Translations under genes and position numbers: made by a program
The notes under the pieces: generated by a model
Told to the model about the DNA's origin: nothing
Seen by the model: only the letters and a program-made list of their open reading frames with translations
Database searches by the model: none
Shown: in pieces, positions 28,101-37,100 of the stretch
Numbering within the stretch: position 1 is the stretch's first letter
How the letters are laid out: each line of letters starts with the position of its first letter
Origin: Anticarsia gemmatalis
Taxonomy: Eukaryota; Arthropoda; Insecta; Lepidoptera; Erebidae
Reading direction: 5' to 3'
DNA: 64,000 bases
Assembly (NCBI RefSeq): GCF_050436995.1
Contig: NC_134767.1
Coordinates: forward strand, 310,001 to 374,000

Positions 28101-31100
28101 ACTGAACGTTTCGTTACACAAAATATACTAACACTAATTGTATCAATCGTAAAACATCTTCACATGTTCCTCTTTTAATACAAATCAAGTTCAGTGAAAT
28201 AATTCTGCAGATTATTTTGTTGTTGATCGGCATCAGGCCCCGCGCATGCGTGCCTCGCCTTCACCTCGGAACATGCGCGCTACAAACGTCAAAGTCTATT
28301 TCAGTACAAGCTTACGTGACGAGCTTATAAAACCGCTTATAATAACCAAATAATATACAAAATATAATTTTAAATACATAAAATACGTGTAGTGTGTAAA
28401 TCTAGTGGAACACAGCGACTATGTGCAACACAAACGAGACTTTAACTACCATAATATAAGTGTGATATTAGAAAATGCAGCAATGCGCCAACGAATCGAT
28501 TCGAACGTTCCCTGATGCCAAATACAGAAACTAGTGTCAAATATATACACGATGGAGCCTCTGATAGACAGGAACAACTTCGCGATCAGCGCCATGGTGA
28601 CGGTGGCCCTGCAGATACTGTTCTTCACCATCGCCGCGCTGTTCCAGAACGACAAGGTGACGGACTTCACCGGGGGAGCCAACTTCATCATCATAGCGCT
28701 GCTCACGTTTTTCCTCGGCCAAGGAGGCTCAACCCTCAAGAACTATGACAGCCGCCAGCTGATGGTGACAGCGTTCGTGTGCCTGTGGGGCGTGCGCCTC
28801 TCCGGCTACCTCATATACAGAATCTACCACATCGGCAGAGACAAGCAGTTCGAGGACCGCAAGAGCAACACGCTGCGGTTCGCGGTGTTCTACACGTTCC
28901 AGGCGGTCTGGGTGTACATAGTTAGCTTGCCAGTAATCATAATTAATTCTCCTCACCATTCCTTCCCTAAATCGCCGAAGACGATGACGACATTAGACTC
29001 CGCCGGAGCGGGCGTATTCGTGATAGGCCTCCTCATAGAGACGTACGCGGATCTACAGAAGTTCGCGTTTAGACAAGAGCCTGCGAACCAAGGACGGTGG
29101 TGCAATGATGGACTGTGGGGACTCTCCCGTCACCCCAACTACTTCGGCGAGGTCGTACTGTGGTGGGGAATATTTATAATATCACTGAACGTGATCAGCG
29201 GCCTCGAGTGGATCGCTATACTCTCACCATTGTTTACGACGGCCATCATTCTCTTTTTATCCGGAATACCGTTACTGGAGCGTTCGGCCGATGAGAAATA
29301 CAGAGATAACCCAGATTATTTGTATTACAAAGCGTCGACGTCACCGCTGATACCGATACCTCCGGCTATCTACGTGGAAGTGCCGAAGTTCTTGAAGTGT
29401 GTGATGTGCTGCGAGTTCCCCATCTACGACTCGACCGGCGAGGAGTTTCCGGCGCCGACCATCGTCACGGAGACGACCAGTATCTCGATGGTGCAGTCGC
29501 AGACATAGCTAACAAGCGGGGCGCGCGACCACGCCGCCGCCCCCGACCAGCTCGCCAAGAACGCGACTAACAAACAATTGTGATACACAGCTGAAGACAG
29601 AGCGCAGAGATTGCCAAATTCATTGCCACTCAAACAAAACAACACAGTAGATATGAATCTTTACAATAGTTACATGGAAAACGTTAAGCGCAGCAAGCGA
29701 ATAGCTTTAGGACTCATAGAGGAGACTAAGGACGTGTACAGCTCGGCGAATACTCCCAACGATATCGAGAAGAATATAGACTTAGCTGTACCTAGCACTA
29801 GTAAAGCCAAACGACCTACAGAGATAGTTAAGTACGGTAAAATTACTTTTAACACTACGGCGATACTGCATCATTATCCTCAGGTGTCTAATAACGAGCA
29901 TTGTTCGAAGCAGCAATCTATAGCAACGAAGAAATCTGATTTAAATCTTCCGGAGCCTAAAGTAGATAATAATAAGAATGAGTCGACGCCTGAGGAGGTG
30001 GTGGACTGTAAGAAGGACAAAGACAATTACAACAACAATGAAACCAACAAGGTGAACGTCAGCGCTGACAACGCCGTGGAAGTATTGAATCAACCTGTCA
30101 AGTTCACTGAAGAGAAGCTTGTATGAGATTGGGAGTTAGCTTTTTTCTCGTTACATTTTAATTTGTGTAGAATTTGGCATAGATATTTGAAGCCTAAAAA
30201 CCTGACATATCTTGATTAGTAATGATATTAAGACTGGCAATGAAGATGATTATGAGAACGTTAGATGTAATATTAATATAAGAGTAAAAACCTGATATAA
30301 AATAGATGGAATCCGTCTCACATAGGATAATTAGAATAACAAATAAGCACATTATGTATTTACTGAGGACTTAGGAGAAAATATAATGGGTGAGTTGTGA
30401 CGTGAAGGCATATTTGATTAGGATTTAAATGTTATTTTGTTTCACTGAATCACAAATACGTAACATTTTCTTTTGACATTACACAATATACGACGCAGAT
30501 TTCACTTTTGTTTTTGTCAATATTGCTTGATTATTTAAACTCTAAATATGTTTAAATATACAATAATATATCGACGGTGCAAGCAAGAAATTAATATAAA
30601 AGTTTTTTGCCCTTTGCAAAATCATTTTATGAAACAAGGTTCACGAATTGGATGGACACACCAGTCGCTTAATCAACATTTATTAATCAGTAATTAATCC
30701 TACATTTTCTATTTATTTCCAGGTTGGAAGTGACTCAAATCACGAGGGTGTCTGTGTGCAACATCCGCTGGCCGAACTACGAGACGTGCGTCGGCGTGAC
30801 CTTCGGAGTGCCGCTGCACTATGAGGAGGAGCCGGAGGAAGCCAGGCTCAGCAGCGAGGAACTGGCCGACATGTGGCGCAACTACATCACTGAGGAACGA
30901 TTCTCGTCCAGGTTAAGCGAGATGGGAATCACGGTTAGTGAATTTTTCTCTCACTAGTCTTCTCTGATAAACTATTTATTGCCTTTTTTAAACCGTTAAA
31001 ATGCTAAGTAAAGAACATCAAATGTTTTTAAGTCTTACACTCATTCCCACAAAACTGTAAAACACGCTCGAAAGGAAATTTCAAGTCAGTCAGTCTGGTG

Positions 31101-34100
31101 ACAGTAGACAAGGTCACAGTTCCCGGTCCCGGTTCCCGTTTTAGACTCCCGTTTTTACCCTTTGAGTACGAATATCTAAAAAAAAATTTAAAAGCAATTT
31201 TCTCGTAACAAGTGGTAGGTACTACAAATCAAGATTTCAGTTTTTAAAGCAATGAGTTAAATTTCGTTGTGTATCTGTTTCCAGGAGTACGCGATCCCCA
31301 ACGACCGCACGATCCTCATGGTGTGGATGGTGATCGCCGGTGGAGTGCTCATCTCCATGGCTCTGCTCGCCTTCGCACTTTGGAGGTTCAGCTGCTTCGA
31401 GGATTACACCAGGTACAGCACCATAAAATCACATGTTCTTTGTATCTTTGATGTTTTTAAAATGTTTAAAGTAAAATAGACCCTATAGGCTATGTTATAA
31501 TAGATGCCTAATTAGCAGGTGTAACAAAGCACATAAATGTAGATAGTATTTACCATTCAATAGGAAAAAGGAAAGATCTATTTATTTTCTTATTAAATGG
31601 TAAACGTAGAATTTTTAAACTAGACTTTGAGATGGTTGCAATTTTGTTCAAAAAAAACTAAGACTGACTTTTAAAGGGCACAACAAAAACCAATAAGGAT
31701 GCAACTAAGAACTTATTAGTAGACACTAATGTACAAAATTATAAAATTTGCTGATCACAAAAGTCAAAAATTAAATTGTTAATAGGCTACAGTATGAAAC
31801 TATGGAAGAGACTTTTGCCCAGCAGTGGGACAATACAGGCTTGTAATAATAATAACATTAAATAGGTAACTTTGCCATACAAAACTATAACAAATTATGA
31901 TCGTTATAGGATGCAAGCGTTCAACGACGGTGACAGCGTACAGAACGAGAAGCGCAAGCTGGACCTGTACCCCACTCCCCACCAGAGCCTGCCCCCCCTC
32001 TACAGCGACAACGACTACAAGTGGGCTGACGACAAGTACGACGACTCGACCAGAGGTAAGCATGGAACAGATAAATGGCTGCGTTTGAACTAAAAATGAA
32101 GAAGAACCGGATTAGATTTTATCATAAGGTCATTTAGCGGTTTATCCTCGTAATGGACTTTTTTCTTGTTCAGAAAATAAGGTAGTCAGGTTTTCACTAC
32201 AAAATGTCCAGGTCATGCCGAAATGATTCGTTTTTAAGGACTGAAAGACGCAGACGCTGAAAGAGTTTATCAATAACGATCCCATTTATGAAAATGTTTT
32301 CATTTTTACAGAATTTATGAAACTTTTTTTGACGGACAGTTGCGTTAGATGCGTTTAGTAACACTGAAAATAATGAGCTTATGTGAAATGGCCGCATAAT
32401 TAATTAAGCTACAACCGATTCGGAAATCCTGCTTTCGGATCGCTAATGAGAAAATATAACTATGCTGATCGAATTTAACAGACTGTTTATAAAACACAAT
32501 GTAACTTTAGTGTTCTTAATGATAAAAAACATTTAACAATATTTAAATATAATTTTAAAGCTTTTTGTTTTTTTGTTTTCCAGTGGATTTGGGAGGATTT
32601 GCCAACAAGAGTTACGTCCGAGATGACCTGTTTGAATTCGACTCGGACGAGGATGTTATGCCTGCACGCGATAGGTGAGTCTAATACCTTGAATTAGGGT
32701 TAATTTTCACTTGCGTTTGGTTGTTTTGGAACTATAGGAAAATAAAGGATGGTTAAATAAATTAGGCCTTTTAAAATACCTACGTATATTTTGAAGCTGC
32801 ATTTTACAAACTCTTACATATTATATTTTCATTGTTATAAACAAATGATAAATGAATTATTTATGAATTAAATTCACTTTTTGAAAACGAAAATAAAATA
32901 AAGGATCGTTTTATTATATTTTGAAAAGTTACTTCTCATTTTTTTTATGTCAACCTAAAGGTGTAGAAATTATTATTAGAGATATTAACTTTTTGAAGTT
33001 TTGTTTCACGACAGCCAAACGTACTTGTATCATATTTTTCTTCATACTAATCCGGCTTAAAACCCAATATTACAGGTCCACTACAAACGTGTAGCCGGTC
33101 ACTGTCAATATAACAATATGTATGTAGGCTTTATATTAAATGAAGTTAACTCAAAACTGCGATAAGTCGATTAATCGCTAGAATTGGAAAAACTCGCGAT
33201 TTGATGTAACACATGCCTATAATGTAATGTGATTGACGGCAGAATGCAATACCATTATCATACATGCATTCATTTTGTTTACATTTATTCATGTATAGCT
33301 CTGAAACATAGTATTATATATCCAACAACTTAATAAAGAGACTTGCATGAAAGGTTCGCGGCTGGCGTAGTCGTACAATATTCAGAATTTAGACAATCAT
33401 TCATCCGCATGCTTATGCAGCTGACGGTGGCCTGTTTAGCATAGCAATTTTATTTAGGAACACATAATAATTTATTATTATCTAGATAAATCGTGAAAGC
33501 CTAAACTCTTTACTATAATCTAAAAACCTAGTAAAGAGCCTTGGCATGTACAATTATGTGTGTTGTCTAAAATAAAGGAATTGCATAGGACTGCGCGTCG
33601 CAGAAGTTCTAAATCGTAAATATCGTATACCTCCGTTTTGTATAGCTGCGAACGTAACGCCAAAATTACGTATCGCACATTTCAGCGTTGCATTCAATCG
33701 CGGTTTTGAGTTTACACTTCACGTTAAAATAAATAGTGTGCGTCTGTAATAGTTTGTTTTATTTTCTGTGATGTTCGTTTTTATGGGTTGCAGTATTACA
33801 TGTGCTTGTGTTCTATGAAATTTAAGTTCTTTGTAGATTTCGCAATAAAGTATTTAATGTGGCCTTTGCCTTTGTTTTTATTTGTACGTTTTTATAGTTT
33901 GACAACTTAGTAGAAAGGCGTTAACGTTACGTTGACGTAACGTTGACGATGCAGACGTTGGAGAAACGCCAACGCTCATATAACGCTAGTGGGATCGCGG
34001 CCTAAGTTATCAGACTATAATATTGAAATGAATTATGAATGATTTTGTTTGTAATAAGTTCTTAGTATTAATATGTATGTTTGTTATTCCAGGAGCGCCG

Positions 34101-34132
34101 TCGTCAGTCCCCGGGACGTGTACCAGGTGTGA
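10112..34132 (+). CDS. type I membrane protein with acidic ectodomain, CUB domain and SEA-like stem (9 exons, 914 aa)
   Basis: Exons 10112-10163, 22574-24286, 24700-24864, 25563-25761, 30723-30933, 31285-31412, 31910-32055, 32584-32674 and 34093-34132 sum to 2745 nt with matching phases. Exon 1 encodes a clear signal peptide (MKLVLCVIGFVLAASVQA) before QDDYYDD. Residues about 19-530 are extremely rich in Asp and Glu, with a Thr-rich stretch near the end. A CUB domain follows at about 536-643 (TSPNYPNAFP to FDSGSG and GFGVVVSARM) but contains no cysteine, whereas CUB domains usually have two or four. The stem (about 644-789) resembles a SEA-type juxtamembrane region and carries the only ectodomain cysteines. 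One membrane span lies at about 790-813. The cytoplasmic tail has Tyr/Asp-rich segments and ends in VYQV, compatible with a class II PDZ ligand. I do not recognise a named orthologue. Role unknown; adhesion or apical-matrix contact is only a guess. Confidence 0.88.
10380..10569 (+). mobile_element. Helitron-like element, family B, with a related element end just upstream
   Basis: Shares TTCTCGCGTCACAGTTTTCG and the GGGTCAGCTAG end with the copy at 500. Directly upstream (about 10190-10376) lies another element ending TCGGGTCCGCTAG, so two Helitron-like ends sit head to tail just after exon 1 of the CUB gene. Confidence 0.6.
11103..11257. repeat. 155-bp foldback element (near-perfect palindrome)
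   Basis: The arms (about 11103-11173 and 11188-11257) run from CTGGCTTCAA to its complement and share TTTAGCGGTAGTTTATCTAT. A shorter relative is at 6852-6955. MITE-like. Confidence 0.65.
11740..11975 (+). repeat. LINE-tail-like repeat fragment
   Basis: TTTGCCCGCGACTTCGTCTG, CATGCCAAATTTCAGCCCGA and a short GTCAGTCAGTCA tract resemble the 3' ends of lepidopteran RTE-type LINEs. No coding part remains. Similar tracts are at about 46350-46440 and 57830-57900. Confidence 0.35.
12311..12578 (+). repeat. tRNA-headed SINE with CAGCAGTGGGA tail
   Basis: GGGGGTTCGTACCCGGGACA (box B-like), GGAAAACATCGTGATGAAAA, GTGGACTCAAGGCATAACCC and AACAGCAGTGGGACAGTA follow in order, exactly as in the copy at 17575-17832. 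Tail-only copies lie at about 11590-11725, 25413-25510, 31795-31845, 47625-47745 (reverse), 53187-53290 (reverse) and 57380-57485. Confidence 0.6.
13348..13556 (+). mobile_element. Helitron-like element, family C
   Basis: Begins TCCTACTAATATTATAAATG, contains ACCGATTACGATGAAATTTG, ends GCGGGCGGCTTCTAG followed by T. Matching copies are at 17906-18150 and, reversed, 25075-25305. Confidence 0.65.
16155..16320 (+). repeat. tRNA-headed SINE of a second type
   Basis: GGCGTGGTCGGTAGTGTATC is a box A-like head and GGTCTTGGGTTCAAATCC a box B. Similar heads occur at about 44408-44590, 55008-55110 and, reversed, 53535-53602, so this is a separate family from the CTTTGTGTCC-tail SINE. Confidence 0.5.
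17575..17832 (+). repeat. tRNA-headed SINE with CAGCAGTGGGA tail
   Basis: TTGGTTCGAACCCGAGGCAA head, GGAAAACATCGTGATGAAAC, GGTGGACTCAAGGCCTAAAC and CCAGCAGTGGGAAAG tail, in the same order as at 12311-12578. Confidence 0.6.
17906..18150 (+). mobile_element. Helitron-like element, family C
   Basis: TCCTACTAATATTATAAATG start and CGGGCGGGCTCTAG end followed by T. A short CTTTACTTTACTTT tract has grown inside. Confidence 0.65.
18936..19173 (+). repeat. 5S rRNA-headed SINE, family 1 (best copy)
   Basis: The head aligns to insect 5S rRNA: GATC, then GTTAAGC, then exactly 23 nt, then AGATGGGTGACCGCCT. These are the 5S box A and box C regions of the internal pol III promoter at native spacing. The tail (CGTGCTTCGGAGGGCACG hairpin, then TTTGACACTAGTTTGACCAC) is not 5S-derived. 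Confidence 0.7.
19457..19613 (-). repeat. tRNA-headed SINE
   Basis: On the reverse strand: a tRNA-like head with box A (GGCGCCATGGTTTAGG) and box B region, then ACAATTTTTCGGGTCTAG and the common tail CTTTGTGTTCGTTGTTTGTA ending in CCCCGCGACACAAG. tRNA-derived, pol III type. Confidence 0.65.
20735..20930 (+). repeat. degenerate 5S rRNA-headed SINE, family 2
   Basis: GATCGATTTTTAAGGTTAAG and, after the usual spacing, GGAAGGGTTACCATATTATG recall the family head; CTTCCGTGTTTTGGAAGGCAC matches its middle hairpin. The tail is largely lost. A further head fragment lies at about 27565-27640. Confidence 0.4.
21212..21483. mobile_element. TIR MITE with TAA target duplication, nested in inverted repeats
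   Basis: Terminal inverted repeats GGGCGCATTCCTACTATGTC and GACATAGTAGGAACGCGCCC-type, flanked by TAA on both sides. A 3-bp TAA duplication fits PIF/Harbinger-type transposition. It abuts a second inverted-repeat unit at about 21014-21211 (TTACACACTCTAT... / ...ATAGAGTGTGTGTGTAA). Confidence 0.6.
22054..22306 (+). mobile_element. Helitron-like non-autonomous element, family A
   Basis: Begins TCTATACTAAT, ends GCGCGGGTCAGCTAG, and sits between A and T, the Helitron insertion rule. A GC hairpin (CGCAAGCGAAGCTGCG) lies just before the CTAG end. It carries no coding capacity. Confidence 0.75.
24500..24655. mobile_element. TIR MITE in intron 2 of the CUB gene
   Basis: Ends ATCGACTACCGACAACCG and its complement CGGTTGTCGGTAGTCGAT; middle AGCGCCTCTGACG and TTTTGTATGAAAA. 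Relatives at about 12702-12858, 14717-14850 and 41880-42030 share AGAGGCGCTGA. Confidence 0.55.
25075..25305 (-). mobile_element. Helitron-like element, family C, reverse copy in intron 3 of the CUB gene
   Basis: CTAGAGGCTGCCCGCTACTT at its left end and ATAGTAGAATTAGTAGGA at its right end are the reverse complements of the family C termini. Confidence 0.65.
25770..26010 (+). mobile_element. Helitron-like element, family A, degenerate 3' end
   Basis: Starts TCTATACTAATATTATAAAG only 8 bp after the exon-4 splice donor of the CUB gene (exon end 25761). The expected CAGCTAG terminus has decayed to CAGCAAT. Confidence 0.7.
26060..26221 (-). repeat. tRNA-headed SINE
   Basis: Reverse copy of the same family as 19457-19613, with TGCCTCCGTGGCGCAGTGGT at its own 5' end and a GGTTCG-like box B. 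Confidence 0.65.
26487..26764 (-). mobile_element. Helitron-like element, family A, with CAAA expansion
   Basis: Reverse-strand copy: CTAGCTGACCCGCGCAACTT at its left (3') end and TAGTATAGA at its right (5') end. Its internal TTTG repeat has expanded to a (CAAA)n tract of more than ten units at about 26694-26736. Confidence 0.75.
28326..28332 (+). promoter_or_regulatory. candidate TATA box of the nested DUF1295-like gene
   Basis: TATAAAA about 225 bp upstream of the nested ATG and downstream of a short GC-rich patch (28237-28290). It would allow the nested gene its own transcription start inside the host intron. Inferred only. Confidence 0.4.
28552..29508 (+). CDS. DUF1295 / steroid 5-alpha-reductase C-terminal-like membrane protein (318 aa), nested and intronless
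   Basis: A single-exon gene inside intron 4 of the CUB gene, on the same strand. The ATG at 28552 has a good context (A at -3, G at +4). In-frame codons just upstream lack another ATG before a stop: the ATG at 28483 meets TGA after ten codons. The protein has several hydrophobic segments and the family signature GLWGLSRHPNYFGEVVLWWG at about 190-209, shared by DUF1295 proteins, steroid 5-alpha-reductases and isoprenylcysteine methyltransferases, where this region binds the nucleotide or methyl cofactor. The fold and membrane location follow from the family; the substrate is unknown. The coding part is markedly more GC-rich than its surroundings. Upstream ATGs at 28475, 28483 and 28515 (the last overlapping the start out of frame) may reduce translation. 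Lack of introns could mean retroposition; no poly-A tail or target duplication was found. Confidence 0.85.
   Translation: MEPLIDRNNFAISAMVTVALQILFFTIAALFQNDKVTDFTGGANFIIIALLTFFLGQGGSTLKNYDSRQLMVTAFVCLWGVRLSGYLIYRIYHIGRDKQFEDRKSNTLRFAVFYTFQAVWVYIVSLPVIIINSPHHSFPKSPKTMTTLDSAGAGVFVIGLLIETYADLQKFAFRQEPANQGRWCNDGLWGLSRHPNYFGEVVLWWGIFIISLNVISGLEWIAILSPLFTTAIILFLSGIPLLERSADEKYRDNPDYLYYKASTSPLIPIPPAIYVEVPKFLKCVMCCEFPIYDSTGEEFPAPTIVTETTSISMVQSQT
29653..30126 (+). CDS. hypothetical hydrophilic ORF (157 aa) downstream of the nested gene, in the same frame
   Basis: The open frame begins before the first ATG (29653) and ends at TGA 30124-30126. It is polar, rich in Lys, Asn, Glu and Asp, with no signal peptide, membrane span or known domain. 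It starts 144 bp after the stop of the DUF1295-like gene and is in the same reading frame; only TAG (29506-29508) and TGA (29581-29583) separate the two. At 157 codons it is longer than expected by chance in this base composition. It may be a second cistron, a readthrough extension, a separate small gene, or simply the 3' UTR of the nested transcript. Nothing known was recognised. Confidence 0.4.
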   Translation: MNLYNSYMENVKRSKRIALGLIEETKDVYSSANTPNDIEKNIDLAVPSTSKAKRPTEIVKYGKITFNTTAILHHYPQVSNNEHCSKQQSIATKKSDLNLPEPKVDNNKNESTPEEVVDCKKDKDNYNNNETNKVNVSADNAVEVLNQPVKFTEEKLV

Positions 34133-37100
34133 TTTGACGTAAAATATTCCAGAATATTATCTGTTTTAGACATATTGATGCGATAAAGTAAGCGTAAGCG
34201 ATCGCGTAGAAGCATTTAATTCCAATGTTTTGAAAGGAGCGATAGACACGCGAAATAACTCTGAATCAAAAATATTTCGTTTATTTATAAACCTGAACTA
34301 AGCATGGATAAGTAAATCCGAGATTAGTCTTATCCTGAATAGATAATCTTCCAATGTGATTAAAAGTTACAAAATGTTAAAAATATATCGTGAAGATTTC
34401 GTCGCTTTGTACGAGGCGATGTACGAATGAATATGTCTAAGCAGATAATAATATTAGTATGATTTTATTGTACGTAGTTAGATTAAGTATAAACTGTTGA
34501 TTTCATGTGATTTCAAATTATAATTATAAATACTATTAATAATATGAAAGGAATCGATTTATTATTATGACTTACAATGACAAAAAATAACTTTACATAC
34601 ATCAAATTATTACATTTTGTGTAATAATTATTTTGTGTTTAAATGAATAAAACCATAACAATAGTTTTATTGAAACTTTATAATCGGATTTATAATATTC
34701 CTGAAAGATCGAAGAAGTCACAAGACACATTATTATTATTAGTATTTATATTTGTAATAATGTAACAAAATAGATATTATTAACGTTGTATACTTAATAG
34801 ACTTTAAATAATATATATTATTATTGTAAAGTACACTATACCAAGCTGTTGTGATTTTAATTTTATATTTTTAACTTCTGTTGTAAATTATTTCTAAATA
34901 TTTTATATTTTTTGTTTTGATTTTTATTCATTAATAAAATAAATGGTTATTTTTTATTCGTTATTTTATTTTTATAAATCATTTTATAATTCCCCATTTA
35001 ATTATTATTTAGAATTATTATTATTAAATACAATAACAATAATAAATTCAGATTTATAAATTGTGTTTTCAAGAGTTTATAATAGGGTTGTGACATGAAG
35101 AAAACTAAGGTAAATATTCTATATATTTCTCATTAATAATATAAATAAATAAGTGATTTTATCTCTCTCAAAACGTACATTATCGTACAGAGAATTTTAC
35201 TTGAATCTCAAATGATTCTTTTAATTACTTCTAATGAAATTAACATGATTAATATAATTTTATGATAAAATCATAACATGCACTAAAAAAATATTCATTA
35301 ATGTGTAATATGACAGCTCGAACTGACTTTTTCATTAAAAGGAGAGAAGAGTTTTAATGGGGCTTTAAATTTGAAAAAAATGTGAAAATAAGCTCACATG
35401 GTTTATGCAATAACTCATGTAAGGTTTTCGAACTTCGACGTAAGATGTCAGTACAGTGGTTTTTAGTTCGGAATATTCAGTTTCTTGAGGTGTGAAAGGA
35501 ACTTTAAAAAGGCACTGACTTTTAAGGATTCATACTACAGTATTAGTATTTTGTTGAAAAACTTTGAAATAATTTTAATATTTTTTTATTTTTATCTTTG
35601 TATTTTATTTAACTTTCTACTACAATTTATATTTTATCCTATTATCTATTTAGAGTAAGTTAGAAACGTAATGCCTCACAAAATGCCCTGCAGTGAATAA
35701 TAAATATATGCTATCATATATAAAATATATTATAATAATATTATTAATAATAGTAATAAATATATAATAGTATCAAATAATAATACAATGTCGTACGTCA
35801 CCTTGTTACCTGAAAAATAATAATAGTTCCTTAGAATAATAGTAGATAGACTATTAAATATAATATATGAGATGTCCATATAATAGCTTAAATATAATTA
35901 TAAATATATATTTTGAAAATAATCGACCAAATTGTAATATATCACGATATAATAATAATTCCCATAGGAAACTGTCGTAGTGATACTCGTTTCCCAATGT
36001 AACTGGAATCTATTTGGCGTTATCACCTTAATAATTGGTGAATAAGAATATAAATTAATAAGTGCGAAATATATAATATATAATAGTAGGGGTAAATAAG
36101 GAGTATTCCTTGAAAAATGCTGCCAATATGTACTGGACAAGTGTGACGGACTATATGGCCTTATATCTCTCATTGAGTGCAAATGCTAAGCCTAGAATGC
36201 CTGGAAATAGATAGGCTTAGTACTACGGTTATCTAGAATAAACTGAAAGATGTTTAAAAAATTCCCAACTCATAGTATCTAATGGGAATTTTCCCATACG
36301 ATACGACTGACATATTTTGCCAAATAAATGTTGTGTTGTCAATTTTACATGCCAAATCCATTGTTATCATATTTTTAAGTGAAATCGATTTTATTAAATT
36401 TAACATTGAACGCTGCTAAAACTATAATAATGTGCTGTTGCATGCATCTACATATATCGTTTTGCCAAAAATTATAAAAAAACCATTGTCAGTATTGTTT
36501 CGTATTTCATACAAAACGAGTAACAAAATGTAAATTCAATAAATAATTGGTATTATACTAAAATAAATCCTATAATTTAGAAATGGTACTAAAGTGTTAG
36601 ACCTAGAACGACTATTTATTAAATATTACTTTTAAATGTTAGAAAATATAATTCTTCTGTTCTTCCTTCTCTAGAAAATAATTAGACTAGTCCAAATAAT
36701 ATATTTGTGTTCAATAATAATATTGTTCTAACTATATAAAAACTTTCTAGAATAGGCCTCAGTGTTTTGTTTAGCTAAAATAATGTAGTGTTAAAATCTT
36801 CTAAGAGGTCGTGTGAATTTCACATGAATTTAATATAATATCATTGGAATTATATAGATTTGTATGGATTATTTATCAATCCTACAATGTTTATAAATGA
36901 ACAACTCCATGTACTACAAAAGTATATTTGTGGGAATTCCCATTCGACTCGACTAATTATTGTATTATTTAAAAAAGCATATACTTATAATGTTAATAAC
37001 TGAGAATTTTATTTCTGGCTGATTTGACTAATATTTTATTGTAAAAAAAATATTATAACAAGACCGGATGAAACACCAAAATCAATACTTTAAGAAAATT

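Noticed and set aside
28534..28551. Earlier start for the nested DUF1295-like protein
   Set aside because: The codon at 28534 is GTG; the first true in-frame ATG is 28552 with good context.
35650..36100. CRISPR-like or satellite array in the A+T-rich stretch
   Set aside because: Only TAA/TTA low-complexity sequence; no regular repeat unit, and the genome is eukaryotic.
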